Below, one piece after another: positions 17,312 through 26,378 of a DNA stretch of 36,688 nt (positions are counted from its first letter, which is position 1; every line of letters begins with the position of its first letter). The translations under genes and the position numbers were made by a program. The notes under the pieces were generated by a model that was not told the DNA's origin, ran no database searches, and worked only from the letters and a program-made list of their open reading frames with translations. The DNA lies in NCBI GenBank assembly GCA_913046795.1, contig CAJWTC010000006.1, positions 1-36,688 of the forward strand. Reading direction: 5' to 3'. The stretch comes from an uncultured Flammeovirgaceae bacterium (GTDB lineage: Bacteria; Bacteroidota; Bacteroidia; Cytophagales; MED-G16).

Positions 17312-18045
17312 TTCTTCATCAATTTATTTGAAAATACAAAATCATTAAGCTCCTTGACTTTAGTTTTTAGAATTTTTTTATTATTTCCCTCCCAAAGTTT
17401 TTTCCCTTCATGTAGGAACATGATATATTCTCCAATTTCAACTACAGAGTTCATATCGTGAGTCACAACTATTGTTGTTGTATTTAATTTTTGAGTTAAT
17501 TCTAAAATTAGATCATCTATTTTTATAGCAGTTAGAGGATCAAGTCCTGAATTTGGTTCGTCACAGAAAAGGTATTTAGAGTCATTAACAATTGCTCGTG
17601 CTATTCCTACTCTTTTTTTCATACCACCGCTCAGTTCAGAAGGCATTTTGTCATTAATTTTTTCAAGTCCCACTAACTCAAGGCAATGGTTAACCTTCTC
17701 TATTTTTTCATTTTCTGGTGTATTAGTAAGGATGTCAAGAGGAAATTTTATATTTTCTTCAACGTTCTTTGAATCGAACAATGCACTACCCTGAAATAAC
17801 ATACCAATTTCTCGCCTTATCTGTGTCGTAAGATTTTTATTTGCATTAGTAAAGTTCCTATTATCAAACAAGACAGACCCTACATCTGGTTCTAGAAGGC
17901 CTACTAGGCATTTTAATAAAACACTTTTACCTGTACCGCTAGCACCTATTATTAGGTTAGTTCTGCCTTTTTCAAAAGTTCCTGATATATCAAAAAGTAC
18001 CTGTTTGTCTTTAAAAGATTTTGATATGTTTTTTATTTCAATCAT
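17302..18045 (-). CDS. mlaF: MlaF-like ABC transporter ATP-binding protein
   Basis: This 247-residue ATPase powers a lipid transporter of the Mla/MCE class that keeps the outer membrane asymmetric. The Walker A motif GASGTGKS is at 34-41, the signature LSGGMKKRVGIARA near 140, Walker B ends in LFCDEPNSGLDP, and the switch His is in VVTHDM. The signature with MKKRV is characteristic of MlaF and its relatives. The start overlaps the end of mlaE by four bases, so the two are coupled. No MCE (MlaD) gene is next to them; the partner is presumably elsewhere in the genome. Confidence 0.9.
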   Translation of the reverse strand: MIEIKNISKSFKDKQVLFDISGTFEKGRTNLIIGASGTGKSVLLKCLVGLLEPDVGSVLFDNRNFTNANKNLTTQIRREIGMLFQGSALFDSKNVEENIKFPLDILTNTPENEKIEKVNHCLELVGLEKINDKMPSELSGGMKKRVGIARAIVNDSKYLFCDEPNSGLDPLTAIKIDDLILELTQKLNTTTIVVTHDMNSVVEIGEYIMFLHEGKKLWEGNNKKILKTKVKELNDFVFSNKLMKKIK

Positions 18046-18770
18046 AGTAATACTTGAGCTAGGATATAATCTGCAATTAGAATAAAAATACAGCTATTAG
18101 TAACGGCATTGGTACTTGACTTTCCGACCTCAAGAGCTCCACCTGATGTGTAGTACCCTTGAAATGATGATATAGAAGCTACTATGAAGGCAAATACATA
18201 AGATTTTACTAAAGCAAATGGGATATTGAAAGGGTTAAATTCATATCTTAAACCATATATATACTCTTGGCCTGTAATTACATCGGTAAGAACACCAGCC
18301 ATGTACCCACCGCTTATTGCCAAAGTAGCGGAAATTATAACTAGAATTGGAAACATAAGAAGAGAAGCTATAATCTTTGGTAATACAAGATACGAGGAAG
18401 AGTTTACCCCCATCACTTCAAGTGCATCAATTTGTTCTGTTATTCTCATTGTCCCTAATTCTCCTGCTATATTAGAACCAACTTTACCCGCAAAAACAAT
18501 AGCTATTATAGTTGGAGATAATTCTAGGAGCGTCATATCTCTAACAACTAATGAAATTACATAGTCTGGTATAAGAGGACCAACAAGGTTAAAAGCAGTT
18601 TGAATAGTTGTAACTGCACCCATAAAAATTGATACTATTGATACAATAAATAAGCTATCGTATCCAATTTTTATACATTCATTTATAGTAAGTGAGACGT
18701 ATGTTCTAAACTTTTCTCTTCTCTCTAATAGAGAAATCATAAAGAGAATATACTTACCAAATTTTTTCAA
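18042..18770 (-). CDS. mlaE: MlaE-like lipid transport permease
   Basis: The 242-residue membrane protein is the permease of the MlaEF pair. Its central conserved segment reads ELGTMRITEQIDALEVMGV, the hallmark of the MlaE/YrbE family and the part that contacts the ATPase. About five membrane segments surround it. A conserved GGxxAG-like stretch (ISGGYMAGV) follows. The start at 18770 faces the SDR gene across a 64-base gap in which I see no consensus promoter for either strand. The mlaE-then-mlaF order in transcription is normal for Bacteroidota. Confidence 0.9.
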   Translation of the reverse strand: MKKFGKYILFMISLLERREKFRTYVSLTINECIKIGYDSLFIVSIVSIFMGAVTTIQTAFNLVGPLIPDYVISLVVRDMTLLELSPTIIAIVFAGKVGSNIAGELGTMRITEQIDALEVMGVNSSSYLVLPKIIASLLMFPILVIISATLAISGGYMAGVLTDVITGQEYIYGLRYEFNPFNIPFALVKSYVFAFIVASISSFQGYYTSGGALEVGKSSTNAVTNSCIFILIADYILAQVLL

Positions 18771-18834
18771 CTTATTAAGTTATTTTTCATTAATATACAT
18801 ACAAATTATTAAATTAAAACGAGAATTTAATGTA

Positions 18835-19542
18835 ATGAAAAAAACAATAGTATTAACTGGTGGTTCTAAGGGAATGGGTAAGTCAACACTTCTAAAGTTT
18901 GCCGAAAATAATTTTGATATTTTAACCTGTTCAAGAAAGAAAACTGATCTACGGTTAATTGGAGATGAGATTAGAGAATTTTATCCTAATATAAATTTTA
19001 ATTCAATAGATTCTGATCTTTCAGATAAAACTGGATGTGATAAATTTATAGACTTTGTTAACTCAAATACTGATAAAGTAGATGTCTTAGTAAATAATGT
19101 TGGCACATTTATTCCTGGAGAATTAATGAATGAAGATGAGGATGCTCTTGAATTCATGATAAATACTAATCTCTACTCAAACTATAGAGTAACAAGGGGA
19201 TTATCAAAAATATTTATTAGTCAGAAGTATGGTCATATCTTTAATATATGTTCTATTGCTAGTAAAGTTGCTTATGAAAATGGAGGTTCATACTGTATAT
19301 CTAAATTTGCTATATATGGGTTTAGTCAGTGCCTTAGAGAAGAATTTAAAAAATTTAATGTTAAAGTTACAGCTGTATTACCAGGAGCAACTAGGACTGG
19401 GAGCTGGGATGGAACTTCCTTGCCGGATGAACGTTTTATAAATGTTGACGATATATCAAACTCAATTTACGCAGCTTATGATACATCACCTGGTGCTACA
19501 GTAGAAGAGATAGTAATTCGTCCTCAACTTGGTGATATTTAA
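18835..19542 (+). CDS. Short-chain dehydrogenase/reductase (SDR), substrate unknown
   Basis: A classical SDR of 235 residues that uses NAD(P)H. The nucleotide-binding motif TGGSKGMG is at 8-15, the NNVG motif stands in the usual place near residue 87, and the catalytic residues are Ser140 or Ser143, Tyr153 and Lys157 (YCISK). After the active site, PGATRTGSW matches the usual PG motif. The sequence does not say which substrate is reduced; FabG-like and other roles are possible. The next gene, ispG, starts ten bases after the stop, so they may be cotranscribed, but the pair does not define a pathway. Confidence 0.85.
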   Translation: MKKTIVLTGGSKGMGKSTLLKFAENNFDILTCSRKKTDLRLIGDEIREFYPNINFNSIDSDLSDKTGCDKFIDFVNSNTDKVDVLVNNVGTFIPGELMNEDEDALEFMINTNLYSNYRVTRGLSKIFISQKYGHIFNICSIASKVAYENGGSYCISKFAIYGFSQCLREEFKKFNVKVTAVLPGATRTGSWDGTSLPDERFINVDDISNSIYAAYDTSPGATVEEIVIRPQLGDI

Positions 19543-19552
19543 ATAATTAGTT

Positions 19553-21472
19553 TTGAATAAATTTTTCAGTAAAGGTTTATTTAGATATAAGAGAAGAGAG
19601 TCTCATACTGTCAAAATTGGTAACTCAGCCATCGGTGGTAAAAACCCAATAAGAATTCAATCTATGACAACTGCAGATACCATGGACACTAAATCCACAG
19701 TAGATCAGACAATAAGAATGATAAATTCAGGCTGTGAGTTTGTTAGAATAACAGCACCTAATATTGGAGCTGCTAAAAACTTATCAAATATTAAAAGTGA
19801 GTTATTAAAAAAGGGATATAATGTTCCACTTATAGCAGATATTCACTTCACACCAAAAGCTGCTGAAATTTCAGCTGAGATAGTTGAAAAGGTAAGGATA
19901 AATCCAGGTAATTACTCTGATACTAAAAAGTTTAAAGTTATTGACTATGATGATAAAACTTATAATGAGGAAATTGAGAGAATTTATGATAGAGTATCTC
20001 CATTAATAAAAATTTGTAAAAAAAACGGAACAGCAATGAGAATTGGTACAAACCACGGCTCGTTGTCTGATAGAATTCTAAGTAGGTTTGGAGACACCCC
20101 TAAAGGTATGGTCGAATCAGCACTAGAGTATTTAAGAATATGTGAGGATCATAATTTCTACAACATTGTCTTATCAATGAAAGCAAGTAATCCATTAGTT
20201 ATGGTTCATGCTTATAGACTATTAGTTGAAAATTTAGATAATTCTAAACTTAAAAATTACCCCATACACCTAGGTGTAACAGAGGCTGGTGAGGGTGAAG
20301 ATGGTAGGATAAAGTCTGCAATTGGAATTGGTTCATTACTTGATGATGGTATTGGTGATACAGTAAGGGTATCACTTACTGAGGAACCAGAGTTTGAATC
20401 CCCAGTAGCAAGCATAATGACTGATAGATATATTAATAGACCTAACCATGATATTATTCAAAGTCCCAAAGTATTTAATTTTTCTCCTTCCCGCTATGAT
20501 AAAAGAGAATCAGAAGAGATAGTAAATATTGGAGGAGATTATTTTCCTGTTGTCATTAGCGATTTATCGTTTTTAAATAAAATTGATGATAAACACTTAA
20601 GAATGTTAGGAATTAATTTTGACTTGGATACTGGTTTTTTGAATACTGAAGATACTTCACCAGACTATATTTATGTTGGAGATAATGAAATTGATATTAA
20701 AAATTTCAAATATAATACCATTGTTAATTACGATAAATGGTTAAAAAATAAAGTAGTAGATAAATCTTTCCCTCTCATTGATATATTAAAATTAAAATCT
20801 ATTAAAAAAGTATCAAAAAAATTAAATTTTATTTCTCTAAAAACTAATGATGTTGACCTTTTAAATCAATCTGATTTACCATTAAATTCAGTACTAATTA
20901 TTGATTCTGATAACGACCATTTTATGCCAGATATGAGAGCATTCTTTCTTTCTATGTCTATTAAAAATCCAGTTATAATTAAATCTAATTATAATCTAAA
21001 TTATTCTGATAAGCTTATAGTTCACTCATCCACCGATCTTGGTGGATTATTTATTCAGGGAATGGGAGATGGTATTTTTTTAAGATCTTCTCAGGAACCC
21101 GAAAAATATTTTAAGAAAATAAATTCTCTTAGTTTTAAAATTTTACAGGCTGCAAGGGTAAGGGTTACAGCCACTGATTTTATATCATGTCCTTCTTGTG
21201 GAAGGACCTTATTTGATTTACAAAAAACTACTGCAATGATAAGAGAGAGGACGGATCACCTAAAAGGTTTAAAGATAGGCATTATGGGATGTATAGTAAA
21301 CGGTCCTGGAGAGATGGCAGATGCTGATTATGGATACGTTGGTTCAGGTAAAGATAAAATCACTTTATATAGGGGACAAGAAGTTGTCAAAAGAGCTATT
21401 AAGTATGAGGATGGTGTTGATGAACTAATTGAACTTATAAAAGATGATGGTAATTGGGTAGAACCTAAATGA
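19553..21472 (+). CDS. ispG: 4-hydroxy-3-methylbut-2-en-1-yl diphosphate synthase (IspG), large insert form
   Basis: IspG carries out the sixth step of the methylerythritol phosphate pathway to isoprenoids, using a [4Fe-4S] cluster. The TIM-barrel N-terminal part is well conserved (IRIQSMTTADTMDT, LIADIHFTP, RINPGNYSD, AMRIGTNHGSLSDR). The C-terminal cluster domain has Cys546 and Cys549 in SCPSCGR, Cys580 and Glu587 in GCIVNGPGE. Between them lies an extra, poorly conserved domain of about 200 residues (roughly 300-520), giving 639 residues; this large form is typical of Bacteroidota, Chlamydiae and plants. There is an in-frame stop at 19544 and no usable ATG before residue 30, so the TTG at 19553 is the most likely start and fits the N-termini of relatives. 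Confidence 0.94.
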   Translation: MNKFFSKGLFRYKRRESHTVKIGNSAIGGKNPIRIQSMTTADTMDTKSTVDQTIRMINSGCEFVRITAPNIGAAKNLSNIKSELLKKGYNVPLIADIHFTPKAAEISAEIVEKVRINPGNYSDTKKFKVIDYDDKTYNEEIERIYDRVSPLIKICKKNGTAMRIGTNHGSLSDRILSRFGDTPKGMVESALEYLRICEDHNFYNIVLSMKASNPLVMVHAYRLLVENLDNSKLKNYPIHLGVTEAGEGEDGRIKSAIGIGSLLDDGIGDTVRVSLTEEPEFESPVASIMTDRYINRPNHDIIQSPKVFNFSPSRYDKRESEEIVNIGGDYFPVVISDLSFLNKIDDKHLRMLGINFDLDTGFLNTEDTSPDYIYVGDNEIDIKNFKYNTIVNYDKWLKNKVVDKSFPLIDILKLKSIKKVSKKLNFISLKTNDVDLLNQSDLPLNSVLIIDSDNDHFMPDMRAFFLSMSIKNPVIIKSNYNLNYSDKLIVHSSTDLGGLFIQGMGDGIFLRSSQEPEKYFKKINSLSFKILQAARVRVTATDFISCPSCGRTLFDLQKTTAMIRERTDHLKGLKIGIMGCIVNGPGEMADADYGYVGSGKDKITLYRGQEVVKRAIKYEDGVDELIELIKDDGNWVEPK

Positions 21473-21478
21473 AAAAAT

Positions 21479-21670
21479 ATGAAAAAAAAACAAAAAAAAA
21501 TATCTTATTATTTTGACTTTACAGAGGTCATAAACTATTTCTTTAGAAAAAAAGATTCTAATAGAAAATCAAACTTTAGCTTAAAAGCTATGCACACTGT
21601 AAATAAGTTATCGATTCTTATTTTTTTACTTGGAGTATTAGTAATTATAACAAGAAGAATTTTTTCATGA
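21479..21670 (+). CDS. Small single-span membrane protein, unknown function
   Basis: The 63-residue product has a very basic N-terminus (KKKQKKISYYFDF), a central stretch SLKAMHTVNKLS, and one membrane segment near residues 46-61. I recall similarly small proteins with a KxMHxxNKxSI segment before a single membrane helix in flavobacterial genomes, sometimes annotated as a DUF, but I cannot assign a family with certainty. It follows ispG after six bases and overlaps the next gene in an ATGA arrangement. The first codons lie in runs of A (21482-21498), a region prone to slippage. The tight packing and the conserved-looking SLKAMH segment suggest a real gene. Confidence 0.7.
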   Translation: MKKKQKKISYYFDFTEVINYFFRKKDSNRKSNFSLKAMHTVNKLSILIFLLGVLVIITRRIFS

Positions 21671-22323
21671 TTAAAAATCTCTTTTTGTATCTATTATTTT
21701 TAACACTTTTATCATGCAAAAAAGATAGTCATGATGTTAAAGAGTTAAATTATCTTGCTTTAGGGGATTCATACACAATAGGTGAGTCTCTTCAGTTAGA
21801 TGATTCGTATCCTTATCAGTTAAAAAATAGAATTAATAAAATTAAAGATGTTAAAATTATTGCAAAGACTGGATGGACAACTGGAGAGCTAATTGATACT
21901 TTAAGTTATTTTGATCTAAAAAATAAATATGATTTTGTCTCATTACTAATTGGTGTAAACAATCAATATAGAAAATATAATATCTCATTATTTGAAAAAG
22001 AATTTGAAATTTTATTGAATATGGCTATGAGCTACTCTAAGGATATTAATAAAGTATTTGTCTTATCTATCCCTGATTATGGAGTTACACCATTTGGTTT
22101 TAAAAATAAAAATGAAATCGCTAAAGAAATAAATTTATATAATCAAATTAAAAAAAGAATTACTAAAAGCTATAATATAGATTTTTATGATATAACAGAT
22201 ATTTCACGGAATGCTGAGATAGACAAACTTTTAATTGTAGAAGATAGTTTACATCCATCTAAAAAAATGTATTCTCAGTGGGTTGATAGGATATATAGAT
22301 ATGTAGATTTAAAAACTAATTAG
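21667..22323 (+). CDS. SGNH/GDSL-type esterase lipoprotein
   Basis: This 218-residue protein is a predicted lipoprotein with the lipobox LLSC (Cys 17). It belongs to the SGNH hydrolases: block I is LALGDSYT with the nucleophile Ser35, a GVNN segment near 95-98 stands at block III, and block V is DSLHPS with Asp193 and His196. A Gly of block II is likely in TGWTTGEL. Such enzymes cleave ester or thioester bonds, for example in lysophospholipids or acetylated sugars; the substrate cannot be read here. The start overlaps the preceding small gene by four bases. Its stop codon overlaps the leuS stop from the opposite strand by three bases. Confidence 0.85.
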   Translation: MIKNLFLYLLFLTLLSCKKDSHDVKELNYLALGDSYTIGESLQLDDSYPYQLKNRINKIKDVKIIAKTGWTTGELIDTLSYFDLKNKYDFVSLLIGVNNQYRKYNISLFEKEFEILLNMAMSYSKDINKVFVLSIPDYGVTPFGFKNKNEIAKEINLYNQIKKRITKSYNIDFYDITDISRNAEIDKLLIVEDSLHPSKKMYSQWVDRIYRYVDLKTN

Positions 22324-25013
22324 ATCACTATATTGATTATTTTTTTTGGGATAAAAATAATTTTTTTAATCTTTTCATTTTCAGTCCACTTCGAAACTAT
22401 TTCATTAGAAATAACCTCTGATTTTACTTCTTTTTCTTCTGTATCAATATTGAATTTCATTTTTGTTCTGAGTTTTCCATTTATCATTATTGGATATTCA
22501 AATATATCCTCAGTTAAAAATTCATCATTATATTTAGGGTAATTCGATAATGAAATACTTTTATTATTTCCTAATTTACTCCATAATTCTTCAGAAATAT
22601 GCGGAGCAAAAGATGATAAAACAATTAATAGTGGCTCAAGAATTTCTCTTTTATTACATTTCTTTCTACTTAGTTCATTGACCGTAATCATTAACTGACT
22701 AATACACGTATTTATTGAGAGTCTATCAATATCATTTTCAATTTTTTTAATTGCCGTATGTAGTAATTTAAGTTCATTATTATCAGGTTTTTCCTCAGAA
22801 ATACTGAATTTATTTCCATCATAGAAAAGTGACCAAAACCTATTTAAAAACTTATATACTCCTTCAATTCCGTTTGTATTCCATGGTTTTGATTGCTCAA
22901 GAGGTCCCAAAAACATTTCATACATTCTGAGTGTATCAGATCCATAATCATTAATTATATTATCAGGGTTTACAACATTACTCTTAGATTTTGACATTTT
23001 TTCAGTTTCAAAACCACAGATATAATCATCTCCTTCTAGTATAAATTCAGCATCATAAAATTCTTTTGATGATTTCTTGAATTTATCTAAATCTAGTTTA
23101 TCATTCTCAACAATATTTACATCAACATGGAGCTTTGTGAAATCATATTCATTTCTTAAATTATATGAAACAAATGTTTTTGTATTTTTTACCCTGTAGA
23201 TAAAATTAGATCTTCCAAGTATCATCCCTTGATTAACTAATTTTTTAAAGGGTTCAGATGTATTAACATGACCTAGGTCATATAAAACTTTGTGCCAAAA
23301 CCTAGAATATAATAAATGAAGTACAGCATGTTCTGCTCCACCGATATATAAATCGACTGGCATCCAATATTTTATTTTTTCTTTATCTGCAAAAGCAATT
23401 TCATTAATTGGATCTAAATACCTTAGGTAATACCAGCAAGAGCCTGCCCACTGAGGCATAGTGTTTGTCTCTCTCTCATATTCTATATCTCCTGATTTTA
23501 CTTTAACCCAGTCATCAATTCTTGCTAGTGGAGATAATCCATCATCTGTTGGTAGGTAACTTTCAACCTCAGGTAATTTAACAGGTAAATCTTCTTCATC
23601 TACTGGGAATTGCTTACCACTGGAGTGTAAAATAGGGATTGGTTCTCCCCAATACCTTTGCCTAGTAAATATCCAATCTCTTAATTTATAGTTTACTGTT
23701 TTTTTCCCTAGATTTTTACTTTCTAATATTTCGGTTACTATTTTTTTAAATTTTTCATTTTTTATTCCATTGTAATCTCCTGAATTTATTACTTTCCCAT
23801 CACCTGTATAACATTTTTCATCAGTATTGTTTTTGATGACTTCTATAATTTTGAGGTTAAACTTAGAGGCAAATTCATAATCTCTTTCATCATGAGCAGG
23901 CACTGCCATAATTGCTCCAGTACCGTAGCTAGATAAAACATAATCTGAAATCCAGATAGGGATTTTTTTTCCTGAAATTGGGTTTACAGCATAAGATCCT
24001 GTAAATACTCCTGTTTTATTTTTTTCATTTTCTTGTCTTTCAAGTTCACTCTTCTTAGAAGTATTATCTACATAATCCTTGATTTGATTTCTATAATCAT
24101 CCGTTGTTAAACTCTCTACCATTTTGTGTTCTGGTGCAAGAACTAAATAAGTAGCACCATAAATTGTATCTGGTCTGGTAGTGAAAACTTTTATATTTAT
24201 CTTATTATTTATAGGAAAAGATATTTCAGCACCAGTGGATTTACCAATCCAATTCTTTTGTGATAATTTAATTGAATCAGGCCAATCAAGAGTATCAAGA
24301 TCTTTAAGGAGTCTCTCCGAGAAATCTGTTATTCTCATTACCCACTGTCTCATTGGCCTCCTTATCACAGGAAAACCTCCTCTCTCACTTACTCCACCAA
24401 TTACCTCTTCATTGGATAAGACAGTACCTAATTCCTCACACCAATTAACATCTACTTCGTCTATATATGCTAACCTCCTTGAGTCAATATATTTAATTTT
24501 TTCGTTAGCTGATAAATCATCAGGAATTTCTAATTTTTCTATAGTTTCAGCTTTATTTTTTTTATCGTTAAAATAGCTATTGTAGAGTTTTAAAAATATC
24601 CATTGTGTCCATTTATAATATTTACTGTCACTTGTTCTTACTTCTCTATCCCAGTCAAATGATAAACCCAGTTGACTGAGTTGTTCTTTGAACTTTGAAA
24701 TATTATTTTCAGTTGTTTCTTTAGGGTGTTGTCCAGTTTTTATAGCATACTGTTCAGCAGGTAAACCAAATGAATCAAATCCCATAGGGTGGAGTACATT
24801 ATAACCTTTTAACTTTTTGAATCTAGATATGATATCTGATGCTATATAACCAAGGGGATGTCCCACATGGAGTCCTGATCCTGAAGGATATGGGAACATA
24901 TCCATGACATAGTATTTGGGTTTATTATTTATCTCTGTTTTATAGGTCTTATTTTTATCCCAGTATTCTTGCCATTTTCTCTCAATACTCTTAAAATTAT
25001 ATTTCATCTTCAA
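22320..25013 (-). CDS. leuS: Leucyl-tRNA synthetase
   Basis: LeuRS charges tRNA-Leu with leucine. The class I HIGH motif appears as HVGH at 49-52 after PYPSGSGL, and KMSKS is at 672-676. Between them lies the CP1 editing domain, which hydrolyzes mischarged products, with its TTRPDT motif and GTGAIMAVPAHDERDYEF. The length of 897 residues is normal for a bacterial enzyme. The C-terminal tRNA-binding part is complete. It is last in a four-gene minus-strand run and follows der after 28 bases. The final codons overlap the tail of the SGNH hydrolase gene from the other strand, leaving no room for a separate terminator between the convergent genes. Confidence 0.97.
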   Translation of the reverse strand: MKMKYNFKSIERKWQEYWDKNKTYKTEINNKPKYYVMDMFPYPSGSGLHVGHPLGYIASDIISRFKKLKGYNVLHPMGFDSFGLPAEQYAIKTGQHPKETTENNISKFKEQLSQLGLSFDWDREVRTSDSKYYKWTQWIFLKLYNSYFNDKKNKAETIEKLEIPDDLSANEKIKYIDSRRLAYIDEVDVNWCEELGTVLSNEEVIGGVSERGGFPVIRRPMRQWVMRITDFSERLLKDLDTLDWPDSIKLSQKNWIGKSTGAEISFPINNKINIKVFTTRPDTIYGATYLVLAPEHKMVESLTTDDYRNQIKDYVDNTSKKSELERQENEKNKTGVFTGSYAVNPISGKKIPIWISDYVLSSYGTGAIMAVPAHDERDYEFASKFNLKIIEVIKNNTDEKCYTGDGKVINSGDYNGIKNEKFKKIVTEILESKNLGKKTVNYKLRDWIFTRQRYWGEPIPILHSSGKQFPVDEEDLPVKLPEVESYLPTDDGLSPLARIDDWVKVKSGDIEYERETNTMPQWAGSCWYYLRYLDPINEIAFADKEKIKYWMPVDLYIGGAEHAVLHLLYSRFWHKVLYDLGHVNTSEPFKKLVNQGMILGRSNFIYRVKNTKTFVSYNLRNEYDFTKLHVDVNIVENDKLDLDKFKKSSKEFYDAEFILEGDDYICGFETEKMSKSKSNVVNPDNIINDYGSDTLRMYEMFLGPLEQSKPWNTNGIEGVYKFLNRFWSLFYDGNKFSISEEKPDNNELKLLHTAIKKIENDIDRLSINTCISQLMITVNELSRKKCNKREILEPLLIVLSSFAPHISEELWSKLGNNKSISLSNYPKYNDEFLTEDIFEYPIMINGKLRTKMKFNIDTEEKEVKSEVISNEIVSKWTENEKIKKIIFIPKKIINIVI

Positions 25014-25041
25014 AAATACAATTTAATTAATTATTAAAGCT

Positions 25042-26352
25042 TTATTTTTTTCTGAAAACTATTGTTATTGGAACTCCTTCTAATGTAAAATACTCGCGTA
25101 ATTTATTCATTAAAAATCTCTTATATGATTCTCTGATATATTGAGGCAAATTGGAGAAAAAAGCAAATGTTGGAGTATTAGTTGGTAGCTGAGTTACATA
25201 TTTAATTTTAATATATTTTCCTTTATTTGAGGGTGGAGGATATTTCTTAATTTCAGGTAAAATCTTATTATTAAGTTGAGATGTTGATATTTTTAGATTT
25301 CTATTTTCATAGATCTCAAGGGTTTTTTCTAAAACTTGAAAAATTCTTTGTTTTTTTAATACTGATGAAAATATGATAGGGATATAATCAAAGGGACTAA
25401 TTTTATTTTGAATATGTTCTTCATATTCTTTTAGTGTGCTGTTATTTTTCTCAATTAGATCCCATTTATTTACCATAATAACAACTCCTTTTTTGTATTT
25501 TACAGCAAGAGATAAAATATTCATATCTTGACCTTCAAAGCCTTGTTCTGCATCAATCATTATTATTGTAACATCACTGTTCTCTAGAGCTTGTATTGAT
25601 CTCATAACAGAGTAGAATTCTATATTCTCTCTAACTTTAGATTTTTTTCTGATGCCAGCTGTATCCGTTATAATAAAATTTTTATTAAATAAATTATATT
25701 CAGTATCTATGGAATCTCTAGTAGTTCCAGAAATTTCTGTGACTATATTTCTTTCTTCTCCCAGGATTGAATTTGTAAGAGATGACTTTCCCACATTAGG
25801 TCTTCCAAGTATAGAAATTCTAGGTAATTTATCTTCTGATTTCTCATCAACATCTTCAATTTTACTGACAACCATATCAAGTAATTCTCCTGTTCCAGAA
25901 CCGTTAACCGAAGAAATAGGAATAATTGGAATTTTTTTTAGTCCAAGCTCATAGAATTCATTAGAATTCATTTCTAAATTAGGGTTATCAGCTTTATTTG
26001 CAACAAGAATTGTCTCCTTATTTAACTCTCTTATTATTTTAGAAAAATCAGAATCCAAAGATGTTAAACCTTCTTTACAATCAACCATAAATAAAATAAT
26101 AGACGCTTCACTTAGAGCAAGAATTACCTGTTCTTTAATTTTTCTTTCGAAGATATTATCTGAACTTTCTACATACCCTCCTGTATCTATAACTGTAAAT
26201 ACTTTTCCATTCCAATCTGAAATACCATAATGTCTATCTCTTGTAACACCACTCTCATCATGGATTATGGCCTTTCTTTTCTCAACTAATCTATTAAAAA
26301 GGGTAGATTTACCAACATTAGGTCTCCCGACAATAGCAACTATATTACTCAT
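25042..26352 (-). CDS. der: Ribosome-associated GTPase Der (EngA)
   Basis: Der helps assemble the 50S ribosomal subunit and is essential in many bacteria. It has two GTPase domains in tandem, each with the P-loop GRPNVGKS (residues 8-15 and about 183-190), followed by a KH-like C-terminal domain. The switch and specificity motifs are intact: DTGGY and NKAD in the first domain, DTAGI and NKWD in the second. The length of 436 residues is standard. It lies 26 bases downstream of the VPS10-like gene and 28 bases upstream of leuS, so it is probably cotranscribed with both. Confidence 0.96.
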   Translation of the reverse strand: MSNIVAIVGRPNVGKSTLFNRLVEKRKAIIHDESGVTRDRHYGISDWNGKVFTVIDTGGYVESSDNIFERKIKEQVILALSEASIILFMVDCKEGLTSLDSDFSKIIRELNKETILVANKADNPNLEMNSNEFYELGLKKIPIIPISSVNGSGTGELLDMVVSKIEDVDEKSEDKLPRISILGRPNVGKSSLTNSILGEERNIVTEISGTTRDSIDTEYNLFNKNFIITDTAGIRKKSKVRENIEFYSVMRSIQALENSDVTIIMIDAEQGFEGQDMNILSLAVKYKKGVVIMVNKWDLIEKNNSTLKEYEEHIQNKISPFDYIPIIFSSVLKKQRIFQVLEKTLEIYENRNLKISTSQLNNKILPEIKKYPPPSNKGKYIKIKYVTQLPTNTPTFAFFSNLPQYIRESYKRFLMNKLREYFTLEGVPITIVFRKK

Positions 26353-26378
26353 TAAGAATTAATTAAATTTAGGCGAAT

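Noticed and set aside
19548-19555. TAGTTTTG before ispG, a match to the -7 promoter box
   Set aside because: It contains the TTG start codon itself, so transcription would begin inside the gene, and no -33 box stands at the right distance.
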